From Rhizobium rhizogenes (lineage in GTDB: Bacteria; Pseudomonadota; Alphaproteobacteria; Rhizobiales; Rhizobiaceae): a DNA stretch of 64,000 bases. The notes beneath the pieces were generated by a model. The model was given only the letters and a program-made list of their open reading frames with translations, did not search any database and had not been told where the DNA came from. The translations under genes were made by a program, and so were the position numbers. Location: the NCBI RefSeq assembly GCF_002005205.3, contig NZ_CP019702.2, forward strand, positions 1,306,001-1,370,000. Direction: 5' to 3'. Positions 19,097 to 27,998 of this stretch are shown here, in pieces. Numbering within the stretch: position 1 is the first letter of the stretch; each line of letters begins with the position of its first letter.

Positions 19097-19291
19097 CTAA
19101 AGCCGCAAATGCCACTTTTCCAGGTTAAGGCGCTGCTGTTTTGCGAGATTTATGGTGGTGTCCGCGCCTGCCTGTGAATTCAGGGCAACGGTTCCGGTCG
19201 CCACGCTGATGGCGATAACGCCTGCGACCACCAGCACGATGCGGTCGTAACGTTGCTGTATCGTGTTGTTTCCACTCCAGTCATAGGCCAT
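19097..19291 (-). CDS. Small single-pass membrane protein, unknown function
   Basis: 64 residues from the ATG at 19291 (MAYDWSGNNTIQQRYD), with one hydrophobic segment IVLVVAGVIAISVATGTVAL and a short polar C-terminus (LAKQQRLNLEKWHLRL). An in-frame ATG 12 codons upstream is an alternative start. I do not recognise a family. It stands alone, convergent with the ABC gene. A hairpin (GTCAGGC at 19061-19067 with GCCTGAC at 19082-19088) between the two stops could end transcription. The regular pattern of hydrophobic then basic residues makes it more believable than random, but support is modest. Confidence 0.45.
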   Translation of the reverse strand: MAYDWSGNNTIQQRYDRIVLVVAGVIAISVATGTVALNSQAGADTTINLAKQQRLNLEKWHLRL

Positions 19292-19464
19292 TCGCACGCC
19301 CTCGCGTTTTTTGGAATCGTGCCCCATCATGGTTAACCGAAGCTTACGATTGCTTTGTGATTCCTTGCTGTTTTGGAGGGGCTGCCGCGACAAATCGGCT
19401 ATTGGCTGAGGTGGCGCGGTTGTTTAAGTCCGACGGCGGGAGGTTTGTGAAAGGATTTTGAGAC

Positions 19465-19854
19465 ATGGACCAGCAACCGCCCGTCGATATGGAACTCACG
19501 CTCAGAACGCTTGCCATGCCTGCCGATGCCAATCCGGCTGGTGATATTTTCGGCGGCTGGGTCATGTCGCAGATGGACCTTGCCGCTTTCGTTCGCGCCA
19601 ATGATGTGGCCGGCGGCCGCACCGTCACCGTGGCGGTCAATGAAATCGTCTTCAAGAAACCGGTCAAGATCGGCGACACATTGTGCGTCTACACCCGGAT
19701 CGAAAAGGTTGGCCGTACCTCCGTCACGCTCAGGATCGAGGCCTGGACCCGCAGGCACTATCAGGATTCCCGCGAAAAGGTCACGGAAGCCGTCTTCATC
19801 ATGGTCGCGGTGGACGATAATGGCGAGCCGCGCCCCGTTCGCAAGGAGGCGTGA
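19465..19854 (+). CDS. Acyl-CoA thioesterase (YciA-type hot-dog fold)
   Basis: 129 residues. The single hot-dog domain has the YciA/acyl-CoA hydrolase blocks: NPAGDIFGGWVMSQMDLAA (active-site Asp region), RTVTVAVNEIVFKKPVKIGD, and VGRTSVTLRIEAW. Enzymes of this family hydrolyse medium- or short-chain acyl-CoAs in the cytoplasm and usually act as hexamers. Length is normal for the family. It has no operon partners: the neighbour on the left is convergent and the next gene starts 172 bases downstream. Confidence in the family is high; the acyl chain preference is unknown. Confidence 0.9.
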   Translation: MDQQPPVDMELTLRTLAMPADANPAGDIFGGWVMSQMDLAAFVRANDVAGGRTVTVAVNEIVFKKPVKIGDTLCVYTRIEKVGRTSVTLRIEAWTRRHYQDSREKVTEAVFIMVAVDDNGEPRPVRKEA

Positions 19855-20026
19855 GCGGGCTCCCGTTTCCGTTCAAGGCTACTGCGAAGCGCGTGAAGAA
19901 TGCCCGAAAGAACAACATGCGCTTCCGCTCCGGCACTTCGACCGCCAGCCGCCCATTACTTTAGAAATATCCAATTTATTTATCAATTTTTGCGATCAAG
20001 GTACGGAATAGGACGGGGATCAGGCT

Positions 20027-22270
20027 GTGACCATTCCAGGTGTTGTTATTGTCGGTGGCGCTCACGGCACGCTCGCCCTTGCCCGCAGCCTCGGCGCACT
20101 CAATATTCCCGTTTATTACCTCACTCATGATTCACCCCTGCCTGGCTGGTCGCGTTTCGTGCGGGAAACGATCCGCTGGGCCGGGCCTCACGATGGCGGG
20201 GCGTTGCTGTTTTTACGGGAAATGGCCGCAAAACATCATCTGAAAGGCTGCCTGCTGGTGCCGTCGGGAGATGGCGAGGTTCAGCTCGTCTCGCAGTATC
20301 GGGAGGAGCTGTCCGCGCTCTACAAGATCATTTTGCCGGAGTGGACCGCGCTGCAATGGCTGTGTGAAAAACCGCTGCTCTATAAGCGCGCCGTGGAGCT
20401 TGGCGTCAGTATTCCCCGGACCTATGCGCTGACATCGATCGACGGTGTGGATACGCTGGATGTGCTGTTTCCCGTCATTCTCAAACCGAACATGGGTGGC
20501 GGCAATACCGTGATTTCCCGGGCCAAGGTCATTCGTGCCGATGACCGGCAGGCCTTGAAAACCGCTTTCCTGGATGCAAGCGCAGAGATCGGCGCGGCCA
20601 ATGTCGTGGTGCAGGAACTCATTCCCGGCGGGGGAGAGAGCCAGTTTTCCTATGCGGCCCTCTGGCTGGACGGCGAGCCGGTTGCCGAGTTCACCGCCCG
20701 GCGCGCCCGGCAATATCCCGTCGATTTCGGCTATACCAGTACCTGTGTCGAGGTTGTCGATGACCGGCAGGCGATCGATGCGGCCCGGACAATATTAAAA
20801 TCGGCCGGTCACAGCGGACTGGTGGAGGTGGAGTTCAAGTTCGATAGTAGGGATGGTGCGCTGAAACTTCTCGACGTCAATCCGCGTCCATGGTCGTGGT
20901 TCGGCCTGTGTTCGGCTGCGGGTATCGATCTCGGTGCATTGCTGTGGCGGACCGCCAATGACCTGCCGGTAAGCCAGCCCCTCAGTGTGCTGCAAGGTGT
21001 TTCGTGGTCCTATTTTGTTCGGGATGCGGTTGCGGCCTTCACATTGAGCCGGCGCGGCAAGGTGGATGTGCGGGACTACCTTGCCTCGCTCGGCAGAATC
21101 CGAAGCTGGGCCGCTTTTGCGCTGAACGATCCCCTTCCCGGCATGATCGACCTTCCGCTGACCGCGTGGAGGGTCGTCAAAAAGCGGGTTTTGCCCGGTC
21201 TGAAGTTACGGCAATCCGCGACGGCGTTCTTGCCGTCGCTGAAACGTCTCGCAAGGTATGGGGCCATACGGGCAGGGCTGGAGGTGAGCGCCCTGCCGGC
21301 GGCGCGCGTGGCATTTCCATCCCTTGCCGGACGGGGAGTGATCTTCACGCTTCACCATGTGCGGCCGGGGCGGGCGGTTTCGGTGTCCGCACCCAATGTA
21401 CAATTGTCCGTCACGCCGCAATTTCTTGAAGAGGCTATACAGGCTGCGCTCGAATGTGGCCTCGTTCCGGTCCATCTGCACGATCTGCCGACGCTGCTTG
21501 CCGACAATCGCGAAGGCCGGTCTTTCTGTGCCTTCACGCTAGATGACGGCTATCGCAACAATGCCGAATATGCCGCGCCGATTTTCCGCAAATATGCCGT
21601 TCCCTACACGATTTTCATCACGCCGGGTTTTGTCGAGCGGACGCGCAGCCTGTGGTGGGAAACTGCCGCCGCGCTGACGCAGAAGGCCGCGTCTTTCGAA
21701 TTCGATTTCGGGGCGGGGACTGAGCATGTGGAAGCCGCCACCTCCTCGCAGAAAGCGGAGGCATTCGCCCGCCTGGAAAACTTTGTGCAGACCTTTGCCG
21801 AGGATGAGGCGGTGGAAAGGATCGATCGTGCGGCGAGGCAGCATGGTATCGATCCCGTTTCGATTGTGGACGAACTCGTTATGGACGCCGCCGAACTCAG
21901 GGCGCTGTCGCAGGACCCGCTGGTGCATTTCGGCGCACACACAATGACGCATGTGAACATGCGCAAGATAGATGCTGCACGCCTGGCCCACGAAATAGAG
22001 GAATCGACGCGCCGCGTGGAGGCTTACGTCGGCCGTCGGCCCCAATCCTTTTCTTATCCCTATGGCTGGACAAAGGCCGTGGCGGAGCGTGAGGCAACGG
22101 CGGTGCTTCAGGCCGGATTTTCCGTGGCAGTCACCACGCAGGCTGGAGTTCTAGGGCCCCATAGCCTTGAAAAGCCAACGCAATTGCCGCGTGTTTCACT
22201 GAACGGACGCTTTCAGAAGAAGCGTTTTGTCAAAGCGCTTATTTCGGGACTGCCTTTCCGGCTGGTCTAG
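20027..22270 (+). CDS. ATP-grasp ligase fused to NodB-type polysaccharide deacetylase
   Basis: 747 residues from a GTG start. Residues 1 to about 400 form an ATP-grasp carboxylate-amine ligase (MTIPGVVIVGGAHGTLALAR at the N-terminus; FPVILKPNMGGG; VVVQELIPGGGESQ; LVEVEFKF and LLDVNPRPWSW for the metal and ATP sites). Residues about 430-747 form a NodB-homology deacetylase with motif 1 FTLDDGY, motif 2 HFGAHTMTHVNM and motif 3 SFSYPYGW. Catalytic residues of both halves look intact. No signal peptide is present, so it should be cytoplasmic, unlike most deacetylases. A plausible job is amidation of a precursor coupled with de-N-acylation during exopolysaccharide or glycolipid assembly. It stands alone. 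Its stop TAG begins a rhizobial repeat. Confidence 0.85.
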   Translation: MTIPGVVIVGGAHGTLALARSLGALNIPVYYLTHDSPLPGWSRFVRETIRWAGPHDGGALLFLREMAAKHHLKGCLLVPSGDGEVQLVSQYREELSALYKIILPEWTALQWLCEKPLLYKRAVELGVSIPRTYALTSIDGVDTLDVLFPVILKPNMGGGNTVISRAKVIRADDRQALKTAFLDASAEIGAANVVVQELIPGGGESQFSYAALWLDGEPVAEFTARRARQYPVDFGYTSTCVEVVDDRQAIDAARTILKSAGHSGLVEVEFKFDSRDGALKLLDVNPRPWSWFGLCSAAGIDLGALLWRTANDLPVSQPLSVLQGVSWSYFVRDAVAAFTLSRRGKVDVRDYLASLGRIRSWAAFALNDPLPGMIDLPLTAWRVVKKRVLPGLKLRQSATAFLPSLKRLARYGAIRAGLEVSALPAARVAFPSLAGRGVIFTLHHVRPGRAVSVSAPNVQLSVTPQFLEEAIQAALECGLVPVHLHDLPTLLADNREGRSFCAFTLDDGYRNNAEYAAPIFRKYAVPYTIFITPGFVERTRSLWWETAAALTQKAASFEFDFGAGTEHVEAATSSQKAEAFARLENFVQTFAEDEAVERIDRAARQHGIDPVSIVDELVMDAAELRALSQDPLVHFGAHTMTHVNMRKIDAARLAHEIEESTRRVEAYVGRRPQSFSYPYGWTKAVAEREATAVLQAGFSVAVTTQAGVLGPHSLEKPTQLPRVSLNGRFQKKRFVKALISGLPFRLV

Positions 22271-22371
22271 AGCTCGTCCGGTCTGAAACGGAATCGCCGA
22301 GCGTGCTCCAGCCTTTTGTTTCTTCGCACTTTCCGAGTGTAAAACCACCACGTACTTTTACTGGGAATGCT
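22268..22371 (+). repeat. Degenerate rhizobial intergenic element, two partial copies
   Basis: Directly after the fusion gene, TAGAGC is followed by GTCCGGTCTGAAACGGAATCG, matching the middle of the element at 40642-40707 (GTCCGG, spacer, GGAATCG). A second stretch at 22315-22371 (beginning TTTGTTTCTTCGCACTTTCC and ending TTTTACTGGGAATGCT) matches the full element in the opposite orientation with several changes. The gap to the next gene contains no coding sequence that I can see. Confidence 0.5.
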
Positions 22372-22373
22372 TT

Positions 22374-22396
22374 GACGACGGCCGCCGTTCGTCGTC
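22374..22396. terminator. Hairpin, possible terminator of the ATP-grasp/deacetylase gene
   Basis: Inverted repeat GACGACG (22374-22380) and CGTCGTC (22390-22396) with a 9-base GC-rich loop, followed by TTCTTC. It is plausible as a weak intrinsic terminator roughly 100 bases after the stop. The T-tract is interrupted, so termination is uncertain. Confidence 0.35.
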
Positions 22397-22587
22397 TTCT
22401 TCACCCGTAGCCATACGTGGGTGGGCAAGGTTTCCATTTTATCCCTAACTTTCGAATTCGGCTTTCATCCTGCGGGCTGTTTGCGCCGGACGGCCGACGC
22501 CATCATCCATGGGATAATTTTTGTTATTCACATCCATTTATCTATTGATTATAAATAAATTTATTGAGGTAAAACATTACAACTTTT

Positions 22588-23643
22588 TTGAAGGCCCTGT
22601 CCGTGCTGTTGATTTTTGCCGATGACCTGACCGGTGCGCTCGATGCGGCCGCTCCCTTTGCCGGGCGTGGCCTGGTGACGGAAGTCGCAATCGGGCTGGA
22701 TGGCGTGCGCGCAGCGCTGGCGAATGGGCCTGCTGTTCTCGGCGTCAATCTTGGCTGCCGCGATGGCGAGGCGGATGAAGCTTGCCGCCGCACGCGGGAA
22801 CTGATGGGGCTGGTTCCGGCCGGTACATTCCTTTTCAAGAAGATCGATTCCCGGCTGAAAGGGCATATTGCAGCCGAGATGGATGCGATTTCCTATAGGC
22901 AGGCGCTTGTCGCGCCCGCCATTCCCGATTTCGGGCGTGTGGTCACTGGGGGAGCCGTGTCCGGTTTCGGCGTCGAAACCGCCATTCCGGTTCATGGGAA
23001 GCTTGGCGGTCATGCCGACCGTTGCACGATACCCGATACGCATACACAGGCGGATGTCAGAAAAGCTCTCATCGCGGCACAGGCGGAAGGGGTCGATCTT
23101 CTGGTCGGCGCGCGTGGGCTTGCCGAAGCGCTTGCGGAGACGATGACGGCGCAGGCTGTTGCTGAGGCGGCTGTTATTCCCCCCGGCAAGGGGCTTTTTG
23201 TCATCGGTTCTCGTGATCCGATTACGCTGGAGCAGATTGAGGTGCTGAAGAGTATTGCATCTGTTTCGATTGCAGAGGCGCCAAATGGCGCTGTGCCCCG
23301 CCACGCCGGGGATGGCTCCAACCTTATGCTCGTTCAGGCGACGGACGGGGCGGAAGAAGTGTCTCCGCTTGCAGTTTCACGCCATCTGGCGGAAGGCGTC
23401 GTGCCGCGCTTGACGGATGGCGCGGCCCGGCTGCTCCTGTCGGGTGGGGCGACCGCGGAAGCCGTGTTGCGCGCCATGGGCGTTACGCGTCTGCGCCTTG
23501 CCGGTGAATGCCTGCCGGGTCTCGGCGTCGGCTGGTCCGGCGACCAATGTATCATTGCGAAGTCCGGCGGTTTTGGGCAAGCTGACACGTTGAAACGCAT
23601 TGCGAAAATGATGCTTGGCGAAAATGGTGCTGGAGAGAACTGA
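22588..23643 (+). CDS. Four-carbon acid sugar kinase family protein (DUF1537)
   Basis: 351 residues from TTG 22588; GTG 22603 is an alternative, and neither is ideally spaced from the GAGGT at 22566-22570. The N-terminus LLIFADDLTGALDAAAPFAG is the family's substrate-domain signature. The C-terminal nucleotide domain has LLLSGGATAEAVLRAMG and IIAKSGGFGQADTL. Family members (DtnK, OtnK, LtnD partners) phosphorylate four-carbon sugar acids such as D-threonate at O4. The protein is short for the family (usually above 400 residues), with a reduced middle section. A PdxA2-type dehydrogenase is encoded nearby, giving the classic pair that converts D-threonate to dihydroxyacetone phosphate. The GntR gene begins 4 bases after its stop. 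Confidence 0.82.
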   Translation: MKALSVLLIFADDLTGALDAAAPFAGRGLVTEVAIGLDGVRAALANGPAVLGVNLGCRDGEADEACRRTRELMGLVPAGTFLFKKIDSRLKGHIAAEMDAISYRQALVAPAIPDFGRVVTGGAVSGFGVETAIPVHGKLGGHADRCTIPDTHTQADVRKALIAAQAEGVDLLVGARGLAEALAETMTAQAVAEAAVIPPGKGLFVIGSRDPITLEQIEVLKSIASVSIAEAPNGAVPRHAGDGSNLMLVQATDGAEEVSPLAVSRHLAEGVVPRLTDGAARLLLSGGATAEAVLRAMGVTRLRLAGECLPGLGVGWSGDQCIIAKSGGFGQADTLKRIAKMMLGENGAGEN

Positions 23644-23647
23644 TCAG

Positions 23648-24355
23648 ATGGGGCTGATGAAAGAAACGGCGCGCAAGGCACTTCCGGACATTATTTTCGA
23701 GAGAATGCACCGGGCGATCAAATCCGGCGCCTACAAGCCGGATGAACGGTTGCCGACCGAGCATGAACTCGCCATGGAATTCGAAGTGTCGAGACCGGTC
23801 GTGCGCGAGGCGTTGCGGCGGTTGCGCGAGCAGGGGTTCATTTATTCCCGCAGGGGTTCCGGCAGCTATGTGCGGGCCTTCGGCCTGCGCGAGCCACTCG
23901 GCTTCGGACAGCTGGAAAATGTCGCGGATCTGCTGAATTGTTACGAATTCCGGCTGACGCTGGAACCGGCTGCCGCTGCTGCCGCTGCATTGCGGCATGA
24001 TGGCGAGAGGCTTGCGGCGATCAGGAAGGCGCTTGAGTTGATGCGGGATGCTACCAATCGCCAGTCCCACCGCGAGGATGCCGATTACCAGTTTCATCTC
24101 GCCATCGCCCGGGCGGCGAGGAACAGTTATTTCTCCACCGCGATGGAGGCTCTGAAAGATCATATCGCGATGGGCATGAAATTCCACGGCATGTCGGTCA
24201 AGCGCGAGGCATCCGGTCTGACACGCGTTTTTGCCGAACATGAGGCGATTGCGAAGGCGATTGCGGATGGGGATGCGGAGGCGGCCCGGCAGCTGATGCT
24301 CCAGCACTTGACGGGATCGCGCGATCGCCTTTTCGAGTCCTCGCACGCGGATTAA
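23648..24355 (+). CDS. GntR-family (FadR subfamily) regulator of the sugar-acid island
   Basis: 235 residues from ATG 23648, preceded by GGAGAG; a longer in-frame TTG reading is less likely. The N-terminal winged helix (IIFERMHRAIKSGAYKPDER; VSRPVVREALRRLREQGFI) is followed by a helical FCD effector domain (YEFRLTLEPAAAAAAAL; DYQFHLAIARAARNSYF; EHEAIAKAIADGDAEAA) with the metal-binding His/Asp positions. It is co-transcribed with the kinase. FadR-type regulators of this class commonly sense a sugar acid and repress catabolic genes, here probably the kinase, the leftward dehydrogenase operon and the Dpp-type transporter. Confidence 0.9.
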   Translation: MGLMKETARKALPDIIFERMHRAIKSGAYKPDERLPTEHELAMEFEVSRPVVREALRRLREQGFIYSRRGSGSYVRAFGLREPLGFGQLENVADLLNCYEFRLTLEPAAAAAAALRHDGERLAAIRKALELMRDATNRQSHREDADYQFHLAIARAARNSYFSTAMEALKDHIAMGMKFHGMSVKREASGLTRVFAEHEAIAKAIADGDAEAARQLMLQHLTGSRDRLFESSHAD

Positions 24356-24401
24356 GGAGGATCTGGCCGGATGCGCGTGACCGCGCACCGGATGCCGTCG
24401 C

Positions 24402-25520
24402 TCAAAAGGCGCGGCGATAGATGCCAAGCACGTCCTCAAGGCTCATATCGACCGGATTATTGTCCATCAGCCGGCGGATTGCATGCGCGTCCTCGGCATA
24501 ACGGGGAAGATCGGTTTCGGTCGCTCCGTGTTTTGCCAGCGACATTTCGATGCCGAGCCCGGCGCAGAAATCCGTCGCCGCCTTGCGCAGCTCATCAGAC
24601 GCAAGGTGTTCGCGAAGCCCGAGCGCATCCGCCACCTCCGCCGTTTTTGCCGAAACCGCGGGCTGGTTGAAAGCCAGAACATGCGGAAAGACGATGGCAT
24701 TCGCCAGTCCGTGCGGCAGGTTGAGAAGCGTGCCGAGCGGATAAGCGATGGCATGGCCGGCGGCCGTATTGACCGGGCCGAGGCAGATGCCGCCATAATA
24801 GGAGGCGAGCATCATTCCCTCCCGGGCTTGTGTATCTCCGCCATCGCGAACGGCGCGCGCCAGATATTTGCCGACCAGCGCAAAGCCCATGCGGGCAAAC
24901 CCGTCGATCATCGGGTGAGCCTTGCGGTTGGTGAAGGCTTCCACGCAATGGGCCATGGCATCCACCCCGGTCGCCGCCGTCACGGCTGATGGCACGGAAT
25001 AGGTGAGTTCCGGATCGAGCACGGCGAAATCCGCGATCAGAAACGGGCTTTCGACCGCGATCTTGTTGCCCTTTACGGGGTCGGTGATGAGCGAGCGGAT
25101 GCCGGCTTCCGAGCCGGTGCCGGCGGTGGTGGCGATCTGCACAAGTCGGGTATTGCGGCCAGCGACCCTGTTCGGTCCGGCCACATCCTCAAGCATCTGG
25201 TCTGAATTCCACAATGCGGCGACCAGCTTTGCCACATCCATCACCGAGCCGCCGCCAAGGCCGATGACGAGGTCGGGTTTGGCCGCGCGTGCTGCCGTCA
25301 GCGCTGCATCCAGTGTTGCGGTATCCGGCTCGCCGGGAATGGCATCGAAGACCGTGAATGGACCCTGCAATTGCAGACGGTCGACGAATTTCGCCGTCAG
25401 CGGCGTGGCGACCACCAGGGTCGAGGCGGTTTTGCCGGCGAAGGCGCCAACCTGCGCGATAGTGCCGGCGCCAACAGCAAGCCTGCGTGGCTGGTGGATG
25501 AGAATGGGAGCTGTGGGCAT
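24402..25520 (-). CDS. Iron-containing alcohol dehydrogenase
   Basis: 372 residues, group III alcohol dehydrogenase. NAD-binding GGGSVMDVAKL and TTAGTGSEA motifs are present. The metal ligands are visible in ATGVDAMAHCVEAF (Asp, His), TAAGHAIAYPLG (His) and NLPHGLANAIVFPHV (His). It interconverts an aldehyde and alcohol with NAD(P) in the cytoplasm. It is the last gene of the leftward operon sialidase-like / pdxA2 / this gene, 6 bases after pdxA2. A role in reducing or oxidising an aldehyde released by the DapA-family lyase is possible but inferred. Confidence 0.88.
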   Translation of the reverse strand: MPTAPILIHQPRRLAVGAGTIAQVGAFAGKTASTLVVATPLTAKFVDRLQLQGPFTVFDAIPGEPDTATLDAALTAARAAKPDLVIGLGGGSVMDVAKLVAALWNSDQMLEDVAGPNRVAGRNTRLVQIATTAGTGSEAGIRSLITDPVKGNKIAVESPFLIADFAVLDPELTYSVPSAVTAATGVDAMAHCVEAFTNRKAHPMIDGFARMGFALVGKYLARAVRDGGDTQAREGMMLASYYGGICLGPVNTAAGHAIAYPLGTLLNLPHGLANAIVFPHVLAFNQPAVSAKTAEVADALGLREHLASDELRKAATDFCAGLGIEMSLAKHGATETDLPRYAEDAHAIRRLMDNNPVDMSLEDVLGIYRRAF

Positions 25521-25526
25521 GGGATT

Positions 25527-26483
25527 TTATCCTTTCGCGCTCTTGCCCGCCACCAGCTTGCGCGCATAGGCGATGGCCTCATTCATGTTGCCGTGATTGG
25601 CGATGCCCTTGCCGGCAATGTCGAAGGCCGTGCCATGGTCGACGGAAGTGCGGTCTATCGGCAGATCGACCGAGACATTGACGGCGGTATCGAAGGCGAC
25701 CAGCTTGATCGGGATATGACCCTGATCGTGATATTGCGCGACAACGAGATCGAAAGCGCCCGAATAGGCCCGGTGAAATACGGTATCGGCGGAAATCGGT
25801 CCCTGCACCTCGATACCTTCTGCACGGGCGGCAGCAACCGCAGGCGCGATCTGATCGTCATCTTCGGTGCCGAACAGGCCGTTCTCACCGCAATGCGGAT
25901 TGATGCCGGCAACCGCGATGCGCGGCCGCTCGTAACCGATGCGTTTCAGATGGGCGTTGCCGGCGCGAATGGTCGCCAGCACTCGTTCGGTCGTTGCCCG
26001 ACGAATGGCATCCTGCAGCGACACATGGGTCGAGACGTGAATGACCTTCAGCCGTTCGGAGGCGAGCAGCATATAGGCGGCCGAAGAGCCGGTGAGGCTG
26101 CGCAACATGCCGGTGTGGCCGTCATAATGGTGGCCGGCAAGGTTAAGCGCCTCCTTGTTGATCGGCGCGGTGACGATGCAGCCGATTTCGCCCGCCTCGG
26201 CATCGCGAACGGCCTTTTCGATGAAACGGAAAGCGGCGTCTCCGGCCACCGGCGACAGTGTGCCCCAGGCAAGTGGTGCGCCCTCAACAGGCAGATCGAC
26301 GACATGGGGGACAAGGTCCATATCAACGCCGAGCGCATCCCGCGCCGCCTGAAGCGTTGCGAGGTTGCCGTAGATTCGCGTCGCGGCCCGGTCAGGCGCG
26401 GACATTTCAGCCAGCGCCCTGACGGTGATCTCAGGGCCCACGCCGCAGGGATCTCCCATGGTTATACCAATGATGTTGCTCAT
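25527..26483 (-). CDS. pdxA2: 4-phosphoerythronate/threonate-type dehydrogenase PdxA2
   Basis: 318 residues. The start is [18 protein letters not shown] at 26483; upstream in-frame sequence lies inside the sialidase-like gene and lacks family similarity. Metal and substrate motifs are present: [44 protein letters not shown] and [12 protein letters not shown]. PdxA2 enzymes oxidise 4-phosphorylated threonate, followed by decarboxylation to dihydroxyacetone phosphate, and are typically encoded beside a DUF1537 kinase, as here (kinase 1.9 kb away, divergent). The stop/start overlap ATGA with the upstream sialidase-like gene shows translational coupling. Confidence 0.88.
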   Translation of the reverse strand: MSNIIGITMGDPCGVGPEITVRALAEMSAPDRAATRIYGNLATLQAARDALGVDMDLVPHVVDLPVEGAPLAWGTLSPVAGDAAFRFIEKAVRDAEAGEIGCIVTAPINKEALNLAGHHYDGHTGMLRSLTGSSAAYMLLASERLKVIHVSTHVSLQDAIRRATTERVLATIRAGNAHLKRIGYERPRIAVAGINPHCGENGLFGTEDDDQIAPAVAAARAEGIEVQGPISADTVFHRAYSGAFDLVVAQYHDQGHIPIKLVAFDTAVNVSVDLPIDRTSVDHGTAFDIAGKGIANHGNMNEAIAYARKLVAGKSAKG

Positions 26484-27676
26484 CTTTTTCCCTCGTCCTT
26501 GACCACGGCCCAGCCGGGCGCCAGCCGGACATATTTGATTGCGCGGCGATGATAGGTGTAACTTGCGTGCAGCGTACCGTCCGGCGCTTCCAGAAGCCAC
26601 GGATAGGACATTTCCAGATTGCGGCCATCGGTCGAATCGTTCGACAGGCAGGTGCCCGGCCCGTCTTCGATCAGGATGCGGGTGGGGAAGCTGCGCCCAT
26701 CGTCATCGGAGAGGCAGATGGAGACCGGTGCGCGCGGCACGCCCCAGACAGGCACGCATCCGCCACTCGGATCGGCATCCGGCCTGCCGTCATCTTCTCC
26801 CAGTTCGTCATAAAGCGAGGCGCGCCGGTCGCTTGATTGCGCGGCGCTGACGGGGTTGCAGATCATCGCCAGTCTGCCGTCACTGAGCCTGATTGCGGCG
26901 ATGGAGGAATTGTTGTTCGGCACGTCGGTCGCCAGCGGCTTCGACCAGGAGAGGCCGCCATCGGTGCTTTCCGTGCGGTAGACGAAATCGGCCTGACGAC
27001 GGCGGAAGAAGGCGGAGTGGCGCGCATCACCGCCAGAAACCGGACTCATATGCACGCAGCCGGTCGAATTTTCCAGCTCCTGCAATTGCCATGTCAGGCC
27101 ATTGTCCTTGGATATGCCAAGTGCTGCGGTGTCGTGGCTGCCGTTCCATTTCTGGCCGGGGCGCTGGATGCAGCGGAAGATCGGCAACAGCCAGGCGCCA
27201 TCATCACGAATGCGCAGCGGCGCGCGAATGAAGCAGCCCTTCGGAAGATCGAGAAAACGCCCCTCTTCGGAGACGAGCTTTTCCGGGGCCGTCGTATCAC
27301 GGGTAACTCGTGCCATGCGAATGCGGCATTCGTCCTGATTGCCGGATGGCTGGGCGGTGTGAAACAGCCAAAGGGCACCATCCGGCGCGGTGAAAAGAAC
27401 CGGGTTCTGTTCGGAATGGGCAGGGTCGTGGCTCAGACGCTGTGGTGCGCCCCAGCTTGTCGCGCCGGGCATCAACACGGAAGCGAAGATCGAAATATCC
27501 GATTTTCCTTCCAGCGTGCCGCCGAACCACGCGCACAGCAGGGCGCCGTCATCAGCCAGGTGCAGAAAGCTTGCATGGTTCTGGATCATCGGCGACGGCA
27601 GCAGCGCTTCCTGCCGGTTTTCTGACGTGGTGCGGATGGCTCCGGTCATGGCGTGAGCGATGTCATCAGGGGTCAT
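26480..27676 (-). CDS. BNR/sialidase-like protein
   Basis: 398 residues from ATG 27676, which has a GAGGAG site 5 bases upstream; an ATG 11 codons earlier is less well placed. The sequence shows the six-bladed beta-propeller style of BNR/sialidase-family proteins, with repeated Ser-x-Asp-x-Gly-x-Thr-Trp-type boxes ([30 protein letters not shown]) and [18 protein letters not shown] near the end. No signal peptide is visible, so it would act on an imported compound. True sialidase activity is unproven; the family includes other glycosidases and lyases. It is the first gene of the leftward operon with pdxA2 and the alcohol dehydrogenase. Confidence 0.8.
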   Translation of the reverse strand: MTPDDIAHAMTGAIRTTSENRQEALLPSPMIQNHASFLHLADDGALLCAWFGGTLEGKSDISIFASVLMPGATSWGAPQRLSHDPAHSEQNPVLFTAPDGALWLFHTAQPSGNQDECRIRMARVTRDTTAPEKLVSEEGRFLDLPKGCFIRAPLRIRDDGAWLLPIFRCIQRPGQKWNGSHDTAALGISKDNGLTWQLQELENSTGCVHMSPVSGGDARHSAFFRRRQADFVYRTESTDGGLSWSKPLATDVPNNNSSIAAIRLSDGRLAMICNPVSAAQSSDRRASLYDELGEDDGRPDADPSGGCVPVWGVPRAPVSICLSDDDGRSFPTRILIEDGPGTCLSNDSTDGRNLEMSYPWLLEAPDGTLHASYTYHRRAIKYVRLAPGWAVVKDEGKR

Positions 27677-27998
27677 CGTGGTCTCCTCTTGGTCTGATGA
27701 AAATGACATATTCGAAAAGTTGTCAAGTTTATTTCAATGGAAATTGGACCCTTGATCTTTTGATTATTCTGCCTAATTATCTGTTTTAAAATGATAAAAT
27801 TTGTTATGTTGCCGCCAATAAAAAATGCTTACGAAAAATAAATTGACAAAAAATGTGATAACGCCGATGCTCTGTTCACGGGTGGAGGAAACAATCATCC
27901 GCATGCCATGCTCCTCGATGCGGGAGGCGGGGCTTTTCTTAAAACCCCTTGCGGCACGCCGCCATGTTGCTGAATTTCTGATCTGGGAGGAGAACGGA
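27677..27998. promoter_or_regulatory. Divergent promoter region, sialidase-like operon / dpp-type operon
   Basis: An AT-rich 322-base region without a convincing gene. TTGACA at 27843-27848 could be a -35 box for the transporter operon. The 12-mer TCTTTTGATTAT at 27756-27767 resembles TCTATTGATTAT at 22541-22552 in front of the kinase/gntR operon (11 of 12 identical) and may be a shared regulator site. The ribosome site GGGAGGAG at 27985-27992 precedes the transporter gene. Confidence 0.4.
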
